DNA of 64,000 nt. Origin: Leisingera sp. SS27 (lineage in GTDB: Bacteria > Pseudomonadota > Alphaproteobacteria > Rhodobacterales > Rhodobacteraceae). Position numbers and translations under genes: made by a program. The stretch lies in NCBI RefSeq assembly GCF_028368855.1, contig NZ_JAQNCY010000012.1:62001-126000 (forward strand), read 5' to 3'. Shown here in pieces: positions 34,096-42,777 of the stretch; the stretch's first letter is position 1, and each line of letters opens with the position of its first letter. A model generated the notes under the pieces. It saw only the letters and a program-made list of their open reading frames with translations. It made no database searches and was not told where the DNA came from.

Positions 34096-36318
34096 CTATA
34101 AGTTGTACTTTTCACCGTGGGAGTCCTGAACTACCATCAGGCTCCCAGCTATGCTGAGCGTTTTGCCCGCATCGTCGAAGAAACGGGCTTCATACTCAAA
34201 AGACCCTGCATCTTGCAGCAACTTGTCCAGCTGCGTTTGCAGAGCAGGCCGGTCTTCCGGATGGACCCGGCCAAGCAGTTCATCGATACCAAGACCAGAT
34301 GCAGAGTCTTCGACACCCAAAATGGTGTGGGCTTCAGGGGACAGAATAGTTTCCATCGTTTGCAGGTTCTGGGTCAAGAAACCAACATTGGCGACCTTGC
34401 TGACCAGCTTCAGGACATTGTTAACAGGCTCGTTGTCGAAACGGGACACAGTGATCGAGATGCCGATCAGCTTTTGGTGAAGATCCAGCACCGGAGACAG
34501 GATCAGTGTGTAGTACTCGTTGCCTGAAAGCACTGGGATGCGCCGGGTTTCCTGCAGCCGAAGAACAGTATTTGCAATCGGCGCCAGAGCCGGGAAGCCG
34601 CTGGGCAGGTTGCAATGACTCAGGTGCAGTCCGGTTGGGAGAAGCTCGCGAATGCCAAACACCTCCTGCGCGACGCGCGACAGCCGCCGGATGATCAGGG
34701 CTTGATCCGCGAGCGCAACTGCGTAAGGCGAAGATGCCAGCATCGCTTCCAGCTCAAAGGCCAGCGCCTGGCGTTCCGCAGAGCTGATCTGCAATTCCTC
34801 GTTGACGGTCAGCAGCTCTTCGTTTGTGGATTGCAGCTCCTCATTGGAGGTTTCCAATTCCTCGTTTGTGGCCTGGAATTCCTCATTTGTGGATTGCAGT
34901 TCCTCGTTGGAAGATTGCAGCTCTTCATTCGCGGTTTGCAGCTCCTCAATCGTCTGCTGAAGCGCTTCCTGGGTGGACCGGATCTCCATTTCCATACGTT
35001 CGACATAGTCGCGCTGTTCCCGGTCGGAAATCTCGCCGAAGTTGATTTCCTTTTGTTCCTCGAACTTGGAGTTAATGGCCAGCAGGCAATGCACCTCCCC
35101 GCCTTTGTGGCTGAAGAACGGGAAGGCTTGCAGCTGGACGCGGTTGCCATTCGGCAAAGAGACGTTGTGCCAGCGCCCGTCGCGGCGTTCCTCGTTGCGG
35201 ATGGAGACGGCGATTAGACTTGCAGCCTCGCTGCGCAACGGTTCAATCAGCATTTTCACGTTCAACGACGTCGACATGCCGGCCCGGATCTCGCTGTAGA
35301 TGCTGATATCGCCCAAGACCTCGATGATATCGCCATTGCGGGTGCAAATCATGCCATTGGGCGCAACGGCGCGCGCCAGGGAAAGGTCGGCCTGGTCGGC
35401 CTGTTCCGCTGCCGCCTGCGCTGCCGACCGCCGCATGCTGTGGGACCGCAGATAGGCGCTGCCTGGCGTGCTGGGGGAGACTGTCAGCTCCCGTGAAATA
35501 CCGCGGCGTTTTCCGAAAATCTTGTCGGCGCCTTGCCGGGCTTCGAAATAGATGCCCATTTCTCCAACGGTTTCAGACGTGCCCAGGAACAGCAGCCCGC
35601 CTGAAGCGAGGGAATAGTGCAGCCGGGTCAGCACACGTTCCTGAAGCGCCAGATTGAAATAGATCAGAACGTTGCGGATGGTGACCATATCCAGATTAAT
35701 GAAGGGCGGATCCTGGAACACGTTGTGTTGCGAGAACAGTGTGACATTGCGCAGCTCCTGGCGGACAGAGATGTCGCTTTCGCCGAGGGAGAAATACTCC
35801 TTCAGATAGGAGGCGGGAATGTCCTGGGCCGCCGAAGCAGGGTAAATGCCTCTGCGCGCGATCTCGATGGCATTCTGATCGATGTCGGTGGCAAAGATCT
35901 GCACGTTGCTCTTGGTCAGTGCGTGGAGGCCGCCAAGAAGCTCTGCAATAAGAATGGCAATGGAGTAAGCTTCCTCACCAGTGGCGCAGCCGGCCACCCA
36001 AACCCGGATCGGGCCGGGGCCGCGGCTTGCCAGCTGCTTTTCCAGCTGGTCGTTCAGCTTGCGGAACTGTTCCGGGTCGCGGAAGAAACGTGTGACTGAG
36101 ATCAGCAGGTCCCGGTGCAGAGCGTCGACTTCCTCAAAGTTCGATCTGCAATAATCGACATAGCTTTCGTAGTCTTCGATGCCGAGTGCCGACATCCGCC
36201 GGGCTACCCGCCGGTTGATGGTGTTTTCTTTGTAGTTGGCAAAATCAACCTGGGTTCGGGCCATCAGGATGGCAAACAGATCGCTCAGCTTGCTGGGTTC
36301 GCCTGCGCCAGGCTGCAA
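34096..36318 (-). CDS. CheR-type methyltransferase with long coiled coil and PAS domains (CheB/CheR-PAS protein, lacking intact CheB)
   Basis: The 740-aa product starts at a TTG (36318) because no ATG or GTG is available upstream; an ATG exists only at 36264. Order: CheR helical N-domain (ANYKENTINRRVARRMSALG), SAM-binding RVWVAGCATGEEAYSIAILI, and a coiled coil of NEEL heptads (34785-34990: SNEELQSTNEEFQATNEELE). Two PAS domains follow. Such proteins normally carry an N-terminal CheB domain, and CheR methylates receptor glutamates. The frame reads back without interruption to a TAA at 36418, through a CheB-like tail (ISESGCIDLTLTQEQIG). Degradation is likely; activity is uncertain. Confidence 0.82.
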   Translation of the reverse strand: MQPGAGEPSKLSDLFAILMARTQVDFANYKENTINRRVARRMSALGIEDYESYVDYCRSNFEEVDALHRDLLISVTRFFRDPEQFRKLNDQLEKQLASRGPGPIRVWVAGCATGEEAYSIAILIAELLGGLHALTKSNVQIFATDIDQNAIEIARRGIYPASAAQDIPASYLKEYFSLGESDISVRQELRNVTLFSQHNVFQDPPFINLDMVTIRNVLIYFNLALQERVLTRLHYSLASGGLLFLGTSETVGEMGIYFEARQGADKIFGKRRGISRELTVSPSTPGSAYLRSHSMRRSAAQAAAEQADQADLSLARAVAPNGMICTRNGDIIEVLGDISIYSEIRAGMSTSLNVKMLIEPLRSEAASLIAVSIRNEERRDGRWHNVSLPNGNRVQLQAFPFFSHKGGEVHCLLAINSKFEEQKEINFGEISDREQRDYVERMEMEIRSTQEALQQTIEELQTANEELQSSNEELQSTNEEFQATNEELETSNEELQSTNEELLTVNEELQISSAERQALAFELEAMLASSPYAVALADQALIIRRLSRVAQEVFGIRELLPTGLHLSHCNLPSGFPALAPIANTVLRLQETRRIPVLSGNEYYTLILSPVLDLHQKLIGISITVSRFDNEPVNNVLKLVSKVANVGFLTQNLQTMETILSPEAHTILGVEDSASGLGIDELLGRVHPEDRPALQTQLDKLLQDAGSFEYEARFFDDAGKTLSIAGSLMVVQDSHGEKYNL

Positions 36319-36417
36319 TATCGACAGATTGCGCGGCCTTGTCAGGATCTTCTCAAAATGCTGGCCGATCTGTTCCTGCGTCAGTGTCAGGTCGATGCAG
36401 CCGCTTTCACTGATGGT

Positions 36418-36903
36418 TTATTTACGGCCGTTTTCAGTTCCCGATAGCACAATGCGCACGCAGTGTTCTCCGCATTCTTCGGCAATGTGCATAAACAGCG
36501 GATCAGTGGCCGGTTTCGAAAGTGAGGGGTGTTTCGAGTGTTGGCACAAGAGCAGCCTACCGCCTTCAAACACTACATCCTGGTCTTCTGGAATAACATA
36601 AATGGTTCCGGGCACTGGATCGGTTTCACTGCCTAATTCTACCACAGGCAGTGTCGTTTCGGGGGCAATCAGAGAGGCCAAGTCACCCTTCGGCGGCGAG
36701 GATGGCTGCTGGGCGATCACATAGATGGTGTTAGCCGCACTCGGGAGTTGGCTAACCAGTTTCAACAAAGACGCCAGGCCATCTGGAGAGGTAGTGATGC
36801 AGGCAAAATTGTAACTATTGTTGCCAGCACAGGTCTGAGAGCCAGCTGATTGCTGCAGCTTGACTGAAGTGCCTGCCAGAGGGTCTTGTTCCAAGTCGTT
36901 CAT
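36418..36903 (-). CDS. Degenerate CheB methylesterase fragment (same frame as the following CheR gene)
   Basis: The 161-aa frame resembles the first two-thirds of a CheB domain: TTSPDGLASLLKLVSQLPSA, a PVVELGSETDPVPGTIYVIP stretch, LLLCQHSKHPSL, and VRIVLSGTENGRK before a TAA. The active-site Ser region reads SPDG instead of SAGG. The catalytic His is absent (VIAQQPSSP where VVQH is expected), and the Asp region after SGT is cut off. About 35 residues of CheB are missing between SGTENGRK and the tail found downstream. Very likely inactive. It begins 28 bp after the receiver gene. Confidence 0.6.
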   Translation of the reverse strand: MNDLEQDPLAGTSVKLQQSAGSQTCAGNNSYNFACITTSPDGLASLLKLVSQLPSAANTIYVIAQQPSSPPKGDLASLIAPETTLPVVELGSETDPVPGTIYVIPEDQDVVFEGGRLLLCQHSKHPSLSKPATDPLFMHIAEECGEHCVRIVLSGTENGRK

Positions 36904-36931
36904 GCGGCCAATTGGTCTTCTTGCAAGGGTT

Positions 36932-37372
36932 TCAAAAAACCTTTTTTTCTGCAGTGCTTTGCCTATGTGTATTTCCAAGTTCTGCTGCGGTGCAAAATTT
37001 GTCGATCAGCCTCAAAAGTCGGCTCGGTGTCAAAGGCTTTGGGGCAAACCCATCCATGCCAATCTTCCTGACGATGGCTTGGTCGTGAAAAGCTGCGTCC
37101 GCTGTCACGGCGATAATCGGGATATTGCTCGGGGGATCCACCGGTGCTTCCCGAATCTGCTTGGCTGCGTCGATCCCCGAAAGCTGCGGCATGTGTAGAT
37201 CCATCAGAACCAGCCCGTAGTCGCTTGGCGCGCTGCTGAGCATGTCGAGGCAAGACTGTCCATCTTCGGCCACACTCACTTCAACACCAAGCGTCGCAAT
37301 GATGTCACGCATCATGTACCGGATGGATGCATCATTTTCCACGAGCAGAACTTTCCGCGGGTTGTTCATCAA
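36932..37372 (-). CDS. Response regulator receiver-domain protein
   Basis: A 146-aa stand-alone REC domain. The acidic pair is VENDAS (11-16), the phospho-acceptor is Asp58 (LVLMDLHMPQLSG), the switch Thr is in IIAVTADAAF and the Lys in FAPKPLTP. It leads the minus-strand run RR, CheB fragment, CheR-PAS, PAS, histidine kinase. The kinase could phosphorylate this receiver and the convergent one at 32035. Confidence 0.92.
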   Translation of the reverse strand: MMNNPRKVLLVENDASIRYMMRDIIATLGVEVSVAEDGQSCLDMLSSAPSDYGLVLMDLHMPQLSGIDAAKQIREAPVDPPSNIPIIAVTADAAFHDQAIVRKIGMDGFAPKPLTPSRLLRLIDKFCTAAELGNTHRQSTAEKKVF

Positions 37373-37691
37373 CTGCTTCCGTTATTGCTGCAGCTTGACG
37401 TCAGGAACAGAGCGTTCCTTCATGGCCCTTCTGCAAAAATGAATTGGCAGGCACGGGAATGCTCCTGCTGCATCAGATGTTTGTGCGGGAAATCATGTTC
37501 ACGGCTCCCGCTGCCATCATGGTGGTGTTTGGATTGTTGGTCAACGTGTCCGGAGCGCTTGCGTTTCGCCCCTGAGGCGAGCGGCCGACAAATGTGAGGG
37601 GACTTGATTGGCGCATTTTCGGACAGACCTCCTGCAGGTTTCCAAACTTGCTCAGGAAGGTGCAACTGTGAGCGGTGAATGTTCTATGGGC
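37373..37691. other. 319-bp gap between the receiver and ubiB
   Basis: No convincing gene is seen. A 38-codon plus-strand frame at 37459-37575 would encode one hydrophobic helix (FTAPAAIMVVFGLLVNVSGA) with a weak Shine-Dalgarno; I list it as a finding. The promoter of the sensory operon must lie here. Confidence 0.5.
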
Positions 37692-39221
37692 TCAGAGCAG
37701 TAAGGCAATCAAGGCAAAGATGCCGGTGGCACCGGCTGCGCCCAGAACTGCGGGGGTTACCCAGCTTCGCGTGTTACGAGGCCGTACGCCATTCTGCGCG
37801 GCTTGCGCGATCAGTGCCTGTTCCACCAGCGCAGGCAGACGGGGGCCAAAGCGGGCCATCACCTTGGCAGTGTCCAGCAGGTCGGTGACAACTGCGCGGG
37901 GACCGATGGATTTCTTGATGTAATCCTCAACCACCGGCCGCGCCGCTTCCCAGATGTTGATATGCGGGTCCAGTGAACGCGCGACGCCTTCGACCACTAC
38001 CATGGTGCGCTGCAGGAGGATCAGCTCGGTGCGGGTTTCCATGCCGAAGCGCTCTGTCACTTCGAACAGGTAGTTCAGCAGCCGGCCCATCGAGATCTGA
38101 GAGGCGTCCATGCCAAATATTGGTTCCCCGACCGCGCGCAGGGCGCGGGCGAATTCATCGACGTCGCGGTTGGCGGGCACATAGCCGGCCTCGAAATGCA
38201 CCTCGGCCACGCGTTTGTAGTCGCGCTTGATGAAGCCATAGAGGATCTCGGCATAGACCCGGCGCGTGTATTCGTCGATGTGACCCATGATCCCAAAGTC
38301 ATAGGCGATGATATCGCCGTTGGCCGCGACCTTGAGGTTGCCCTGGTGCATATCGGCGTGGAAGAAACCGTCGCGCAGCGCGTGGCGCAGGAACAGGGAC
38401 AGAACCCGGTTGGCCAGCAGCCTGCGGTCGTGTCCGGCCGCATCCAGCGCATCATTGTCACCCAGCGGGATGCCGTCGGCCCAGCCCATCGTCATAACCC
38501 GGCGGGCGGAATAGGCCCAGCGGATCTCCGGCAGCTGAAAGCCTTCGTCCTTCGCAGTGTTGGCGGCAAATTCAGAGGCGGCGGCGCTTTCAAGACGCAG
38601 GTCCAATTCACCCTGCACCACACCGTCGAAATGCTCAATCACGTCCATCGGCTTCAGCCGGCGGGCGCTGGGGGCGAAGAGGTCAACGATGCGGGCTGCA
38701 AAGTAGAAAGCGTCCACGTCCTTATTGAACGCGCGCTCGATGCCAGGGCGCAACACCTTGACCGCGACTTCCTCGCCGGTCTCGGCCAAGGTTGCGCGGT
38801 GCACCTGCGCGATGGAGGCGGCGGCAACCGGGTCGCTGAAATCAGAGAATACTTCCGAAGCCGGGCGGCCCAGTTCCTTTTCCACTTCGGCCAGTGCCTC
38901 GGCGCGGGAAAATGGGGGCAGCTTGTCCTGCAGGACGCGCAGCTGGTTGGCGAGATCTTTGCCCACCACGTCCGGTCGAGTCGACAGCACTTGGCCGAAC
39001 TTGATGTAAGCAGGGCCCAGCGCGTTCAGCGCACGGGTTTCGGGCGGCATCGCAGGGTCACCCTTGTAGCCCAGCCACTTGAACGGCCAGCCCAGTGTGC
39101 GGGCCAGAATGCGCAGGGGTTTTGGCGCCTCAAACGCCTCCAGCACGGAATGCATGGCGCCGGTGCGCTCGAAAGTGGCGCCTGTACGGATCAGGCGCAG
39201 GATATTATGGGGGCCGCGCAT
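37692..39221 (-). CDS. ubiB: UbiB ABC1/ADCK-family protein of ubiquinone biosynthesis
   Basis: UbiB (509 aa) is an atypical kinase-like protein needed for ubiquinone production; it supports coenzyme Q synthesis by an ATPase or lipid-extraction role. The family KxGQ motif is visible as YIKFGQVLSTRPDV (about 71-84). The catalytic-loop region is GFFHADMHQGNLKV and the DFG-equivalent is AYDFGIMG. Two C-terminal hydrophobic helices (about 480-509) anchor it. It begins 3 bp after ubiE on the same strand. Confidence 0.95.
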   Translation of the reverse strand: MRGPHNILRLIRTGATFERTGAMHSVLEAFEAPKPLRILARTLGWPFKWLGYKGDPAMPPETRALNALGPAYIKFGQVLSTRPDVVGKDLANQLRVLQDKLPPFSRAEALAEVEKELGRPASEVFSDFSDPVAAASIAQVHRATLAETGEEVAVKVLRPGIERAFNKDVDAFYFAARIVDLFAPSARRLKPMDVIEHFDGVVQGELDLRLESAAASEFAANTAKDEGFQLPEIRWAYSARRVMTMGWADGIPLGDNDALDAAGHDRRLLANRVLSLFLRHALRDGFFHADMHQGNLKVAANGDIIAYDFGIMGHIDEYTRRVYAEILYGFIKRDYKRVAEVHFEAGYVPANRDVDEFARALRAVGEPIFGMDASQISMGRLLNYLFEVTERFGMETRTELILLQRTMVVVEGVARSLDPHINIWEAARPVVEDYIKKSIGPRAVVTDLLDTAKVMARFGPRLPALVEQALIAQAAQNGVRPRNTRSWVTPAVLGAAGATGIFALIALLL

Positions 39222-39224
39222 GGG

Positions 39225-39977
39225 TCAGATCTTCCAGCCGGAATGCAGGCAGGCGATGCCCATCGACAGGTTTCGGTACTTGGCGTTTTCGAACCCTGCC
39301 TGTTTCACCATTCCCAGGAAGGTTTCCTGATCCGGGAAGTTGCGGATTGATTCCACCAGATACTGGTAGCTGTCGTAATCATTGGCGATCAGCTGGCCCA
39401 TCCGCGGGATAACGTTGAAGGAATAGAGGTCGTAAAGTTTCTGCAGCCCGTCATTGGGCAGTTGCGAGAACTCCAGTACCATCAGCCGCCCGCCGGGGCG
39501 CAGCACCCGGTAGGCCTCGTTCAGGGCTTCCTGCGGGCGGGTCACGTTCCGGATGCCGAAGGAGATGGTGTAGACGTCGAAGGTGTTGTCCTTGAACGGC
39601 AGTTTCATCGCGTCGCCAGTGACCCAGTCGAGGCTGTCGGCCATCTGCTCCGCCTCGGCGCGTTTACGGCCCTCCTCCAGCATGGGGCGGGTGAGGTCGA
39701 GCACGGTGGAATGGCCGTGGCCTGCGCGTTTCAGGAAGCGGAAGGAGATATCGCCGGTACCGCCCGCCACATCCAGGAGCCGCTGACCGGACCGCGGAGC
39801 CAGCCAGTCCATCATTGCGTCTTTCCAGACCCGGTGGATGCCGACGCTCATTACATCGTTCATGATGTCGTATTTCGAGGCGACAGAGTTGAAGACCCCC
39901 TGCACGCGGCCTGCCTTCTCCTCCTCGCGGACGGTTTCGAACCCGAAATGGGTGGTGTTGTCGCTCGTGTTGCTCAT
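39225..39977 (-). CDS. ubiE: Ubiquinone/menaquinone biosynthesis C-methyltransferase
   Basis: UbiE (250 aa) carries out the SAM-dependent C-methylation in ubiquinone synthesis. Motif I is [16 protein letters not shown] (about 68-83). The family signature [20 protein letters not shown] is intact, and the N-terminal [20 protein letters not shown] is typical. Length is normal. The gene starts 86 bp from the divergent mutM and continues into ubiB. Confidence 0.97.
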   Translation of the reverse strand: MSNTSDNTTHFGFETVREEEKAGRVQGVFNSVASKYDIMNDVMSVGIHRVWKDAMMDWLAPRSGQRLLDVAGGTGDISFRFLKRAGHGHSTVLDLTRPMLEEGRKRAEAEQMADSLDWVTGDAMKLPFKDNTFDVYTISFGIRNVTRPQEALNEAYRVLRPGGRLMVLEFSQLPNDGLQKLYDLYSFNVIPRMGQLIANDYDSYQYLVESIRNFPDQETFLGMVKQAGFENAKYRNLSMGIACLHSGWKI

Positions 39978-40063
39978 CAGGCTTGCCGTTTGCTGAGTTT
40001 CGCCCTTGTTATAAGGCGCTGTGGGGCAGGCACAATGCGGCCCGTTGGTTCAGGAGGGGTGTA

Positions 40064-40915
40064 ATGCCAGAATTGCCCGAGGTCGAGACGGTGAAACGCG
40101 GTTTGGCGCCTGCGATGGAAGGGGCGGTGATCACAAAGGCAGCTGTGAACCGCCCGGATCTGCGCTGGCCGTTTCCGGAAAGGATGGCAGAGCGGCTGAC
40201 CGGCGCGCGTGTGAATGGGCTGCGGCGGCGGTCAAAGTATATTCTGGCGGATCTTGATACCAATGAGACGCTGCTGATCCATCTCGGCATGTCCGGGCGG
40301 ATGACGGTGTCCGGCGATCCGCTGGGGCAATTCGCGCATGAGCATCCCCAAGCGGAGAAGCATGACCACGTGGTGCTGGACATGGACAATGGCGCCCGCA
40401 TCACCTTCAACGACCCGCGCCGGTTCGGGGCGATGGATCTGCTGGAGACCGCAACCGCCGAAAGCCACAAGCTGCTGGCAGTTCTGGGGCCGGAGCCGCT
40501 GGGCAATGATTTCCACGAGGATCACCTGGTGGCGGCCTTCCAGGGGCGCAACACGCCGGTGAAATCCGCATTACTGGATCAGGGAATCATCGCAGGTCTC
40601 GGTAACATCTACGTTTGCGAAGCGCTGTTCCGTGCGGGAATTTCGCCACGCCGCAAAGCCGGGCAGATTGCCGCGCATCGGGTGGCGGCGCTTGTGCCGA
40701 TCATCCGTGATGTGCTGCAGGACGCCATTCGTGCGGGTGGATCGTCGCTTAAGGATTTTAGGCAAGCCTCTGGCGAACTTGGATATTTTCAGCACAGTTT
40801 TGATGCTTACGGGCGCGAGGGTGAAGCGTGCCGACGCGATGGTTGCGCCGGATCAATTGCCAGAATCACCCAGTCGGGGCGCTCCACCTTCTACTGTGTA
40901 AAGTGCCAAAGATAA
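40064..40915 (+). CDS. mutM: Formamidopyrimidine-DNA glycosylase
   Basis: MutM/Fpg (283 aa) excises 8-oxoguanine and formamidopyrimidines and nicks the abasic site. The catalytic Pro2-Glu3 pair is [15 protein letters not shown]2TH-region marks are [20 protein letters not shown]. The C-terminal zinc finger is complete ([20 protein letters not shown] then FYCVKCQR). The ATG at 40064 has AGGAGGGG about 5 bp upstream, and Pro2 must follow directly, which decides the start. It diverges from ubiE and precedes an enoyl-CoA hydratase. Confidence 0.97.
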   Translation: MPELPEVETVKRGLAPAMEGAVITKAAVNRPDLRWPFPERMAERLTGARVNGLRRRSKYILADLDTNETLLIHLGMSGRMTVSGDPLGQFAHEHPQAEKHDHVVLDMDNGARITFNDPRRFGAMDLLETATAESHKLLAVLGPEPLGNDFHEDHLVAAFQGRNTPVKSALLDQGIIAGLGNIYVCEALFRAGISPRRKAGQIAAHRVAALVPIIRDVLQDAIRAGGSSLKDFRQASGELGYFQHSFDAYGREGEACRRDGCAGSIARITQSGRSTFYCVKCQR

Positions 40916-40978
40916 CTTGATCAGAGGGACCCTTTTGGTAAGGACTCAGGACTGAACGGAACAACCGAAAGAGAAATC

Positions 40979-41755
40979 ATGGCCTACGAGACGATCACCG
41001 TCGATGTGCAGGACCACGTTTGCCTTATCAAGCTGAACCGCCCGGAGGCGATGAACGCTCTCAACAAGGAGCTCATTGGCGAGCTTTGCGATGCTCTGGA
41101 AGAGGCTGATGCCAGCGACAAGGTGCGCTGCATCGTGCTGACCGGGTCGGAAAAAGCCTTTGCTGCCGGTGCCGATATCAAGGAGATGTCGGAGCTGAGC
41201 TTCACCGAGGTGTTCTCCACCAATCTGTTCGCTGATGCCAATGACCGCATCTCGGCGATCCGCAAGCCGGTTATCGCTGCAGTGGCAGGCTATGCGCTGG
41301 GCGGCGGCTGCGAGCTGGCGATGCTGTGCGATTTCATAATTGCTGCCGAGACCGCCAAGTTCGGCCAGCCGGAAATCAACCTGGGCGTAGTGGCCGGTAT
41401 CGGCGGCACCCAGCGCCTGACCCGGTTCGTGGGCAAGTCAAAGTCGATGGATATGAACCTGACCGGCCGTTTCATGAATGCAGAGGAAGCTGAGCGTGCA
41501 GGCTTGGTGTCGCGTGTCGTGCCTGCGAAGAAGCTTATCGAGGAAGCCACTGCTGCAGCGCAGAAGATCGCCGAAAAATCGCAGCTGACGGCGATGGCGG
41601 TCAAGGAGGCGGTGAACCGATCCTATGAGCTGCCGCTGAACGAGGGCATTCTGTTCGAGCGCCGGGTCTTCCACTCGATGTTTGCGACCGAAGACCAGAA
41701 AGAAGGCATGGCCGCGTTCCTGGAGAAGCGCGAAGCGCAGTTTCGCGACAAGTAA
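40979..41755 (+). CDS. Enoyl-CoA hydratase
   Basis: The 258-aa crotonase-fold enzyme hydrates trans-2-enoyl-CoA in beta-oxidation. The oxyanion-hole segments are [16 protein letters not shown] (about 61-76) and [16 protein letters not shown] (106-121), and the catalytic glutamates lie in GCELAM and [12 protein letters not shown]. It sits 63 bp after mutM and before rpsT, so it may be co-transcribed with mutM. A terminator follows. It is a close match to short-chain enoyl-CoA hydratase. Confidence 0.93.
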   Translation: MAYETITVDVQDHVCLIKLNRPEAMNALNKELIGELCDALEEADASDKVRCIVLTGSEKAFAAGADIKEMSELSFTEVFSTNLFADANDRISAIRKPVIAAVAGYALGGGCELAMLCDFIIAAETAKFGQPEINLGVVAGIGGTQRLTRFVGKSKSMDMNLTGRFMNAEEAERAGLVSRVVPAKKLIEEATAAAQKIAEKSQLTAMAVKEAVNRSYELPLNEGILFERRVFHSMFATEDQKEGMAAFLEKREAQFRDK

Positions 41756-41775
41756 GCGGCACATCAGATACCCGG

Positions 41776-41804
41776 AACGGCGGGCAGTTTGGCCCGCCGT
41801 TTTG
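41776..41804 (+). terminator. Rho-independent terminator after enoyl-CoA hydratase
   Basis: A 10-bp perfect stem (AACGGCGGGC / GCCCGCCGTT, 6-nt loop) begins 20 bp after the stop codon, with a short T stretch. Confidence 0.75.
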
Positions 41805-41967
41805 CATTCCGGGCCGGGACCCTTGCATTTCCATGCAGAGTTGGATAAACGCCGCCCTCATACATGCGCGTGCAGCCCGCTCAGGCTAGAATCACACCGG
41901 TGACTGATCCGGGGCTGGCTGGCATTGCGTCCGATAGAAACAGAACCCGAAGATAAGGTCAGATACC

Positions 41968-42231
41968 ATGGCAAATTCGCCCCAGGCCAAGAAGCGCGCA
42001 CGTCAGAACGAAAAGCGCTTTGCCGTCAACAAAGCCCGTCGTTCGCGCATCCGCACCTTCCTGCGTAAAGTTGAAGAAGCTATCGCTTCCGGCGACAAGG
42101 AAGCTGCAACCGCAGCTCTGCGCGCGGCTCAGCCCGAGCTGATGCGCGGCGTCACCAAGGGTGTGTATCACAAAAACACCGCTTCCCGGAAAATCTCGCG
42201 CCTGTCCGCACGCGTGAAGGCACTGGCCTGA
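41968..42231 (+). CDS. rpsT: 30S ribosomal protein S20
   Basis: S20 (87 aa) is a basic three-helix protein binding 16S rRNA. The N-terminus [20 protein letters not shown] is characteristic, and [20 protein letters not shown] closes it. Length is normal (86-88 aa). It lies between the enoyl-CoA hydratase and dnaA, an order I recall from other Rhodobacterales. It has its own terminator. S20 is often autoregulated, but no leader was resolved. Confidence 0.98.
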   Translation: MANSPQAKKRARQNEKRFAVNKARRSRIRTFLRKVEEAIASGDKEAATAALRAAQPELMRGVTKGVYHKNTASRKISRLSARVKALA

Positions 42232-42277
42232 GATTCGCTTCGCTGATCAGGCTCACGGGCCTTTGAAAAGTTGTCAG

Positions 42278-42307
42278 GGCGCTGCAGATTGCAGCGCCTT
42301 GTTTTTT
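42278..42307 (+). terminator. Rho-independent terminator of rpsT
   Basis: A 9-bp perfect stem (GGCGCTGCA / TGCAGCGCC) with a GAT loop is followed by TTGTTTTTT. Confidence 0.92.
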
Positions 42308-42777
42308 GGGAAAACCCTTGCCGGGACTCGCTGGGCGCAGGAGATTCTTTGCCGCCAAAGACAGAGTCAACATCATAGTTTCGTTGCCGCTGCCCCCCTC
42401 AAATTGCTACCACTGTATCAGCGATTCACTCGCTGGGGGGACAGGCTGCTCGCGGCAATCTTGACGGGCATCAAGATTGCCAGGTTGCTCGGCACAGGGC
42501 GCATCTGATGCGCTATTCTGGCCGTGATCCACTGCTGTATCGGTTATGGTCAGCAGCCTTGTCTCAATTGTGTGCGATACTGTTCGTAACGGCGAATCTG
42601 CCGCTCACTGCGGCCGTCTTTGCTGTTTCCAAGCGAACGTCTTGCCTTCGGGCGATGCGGCCACTGCTGGTCCGCACGCGGTAACCCTGTGCGTGAATGC
42701 CCCCCGGGTGGTTGGGGGAAGAATAGAATTGGCCCGGCAAAGGGGCCGCTGCTTTTTGGGGATGCGTGAGGCGCAGC
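42308..42777 (+). other. dnaA upstream region (470 bp) with a hairpin close to the start codon
   Basis: This stretch contains no gene I can support. I looked for TTATNCACA DnaA boxes and found no cluster, so I do not call an origin here. Close to dnaA a GGCCC-GGCAAAG-GGGCC hairpin (42731-42747) is followed by CTTTTTG (42752-42757). It lies about 20 bp before the ATG, which resembles an attenuator or autoregulatory hairpin. Confidence 0.4.

Noticed and set aside
34785-34990. Short-period repeat in the CheR gene
   Set aside because: It encodes the normal NEEL coiled coil of CheB/CheR-PAS proteins, not a CRISPR or tandem DNA element.
42232-42777. Chromosomal origin upstream of dnaA
   Set aside because: I found no cluster of TTATNCACA-type DnaA boxes and no AT-rich unwinding region. 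In this group the origin is usually not at dnaA.
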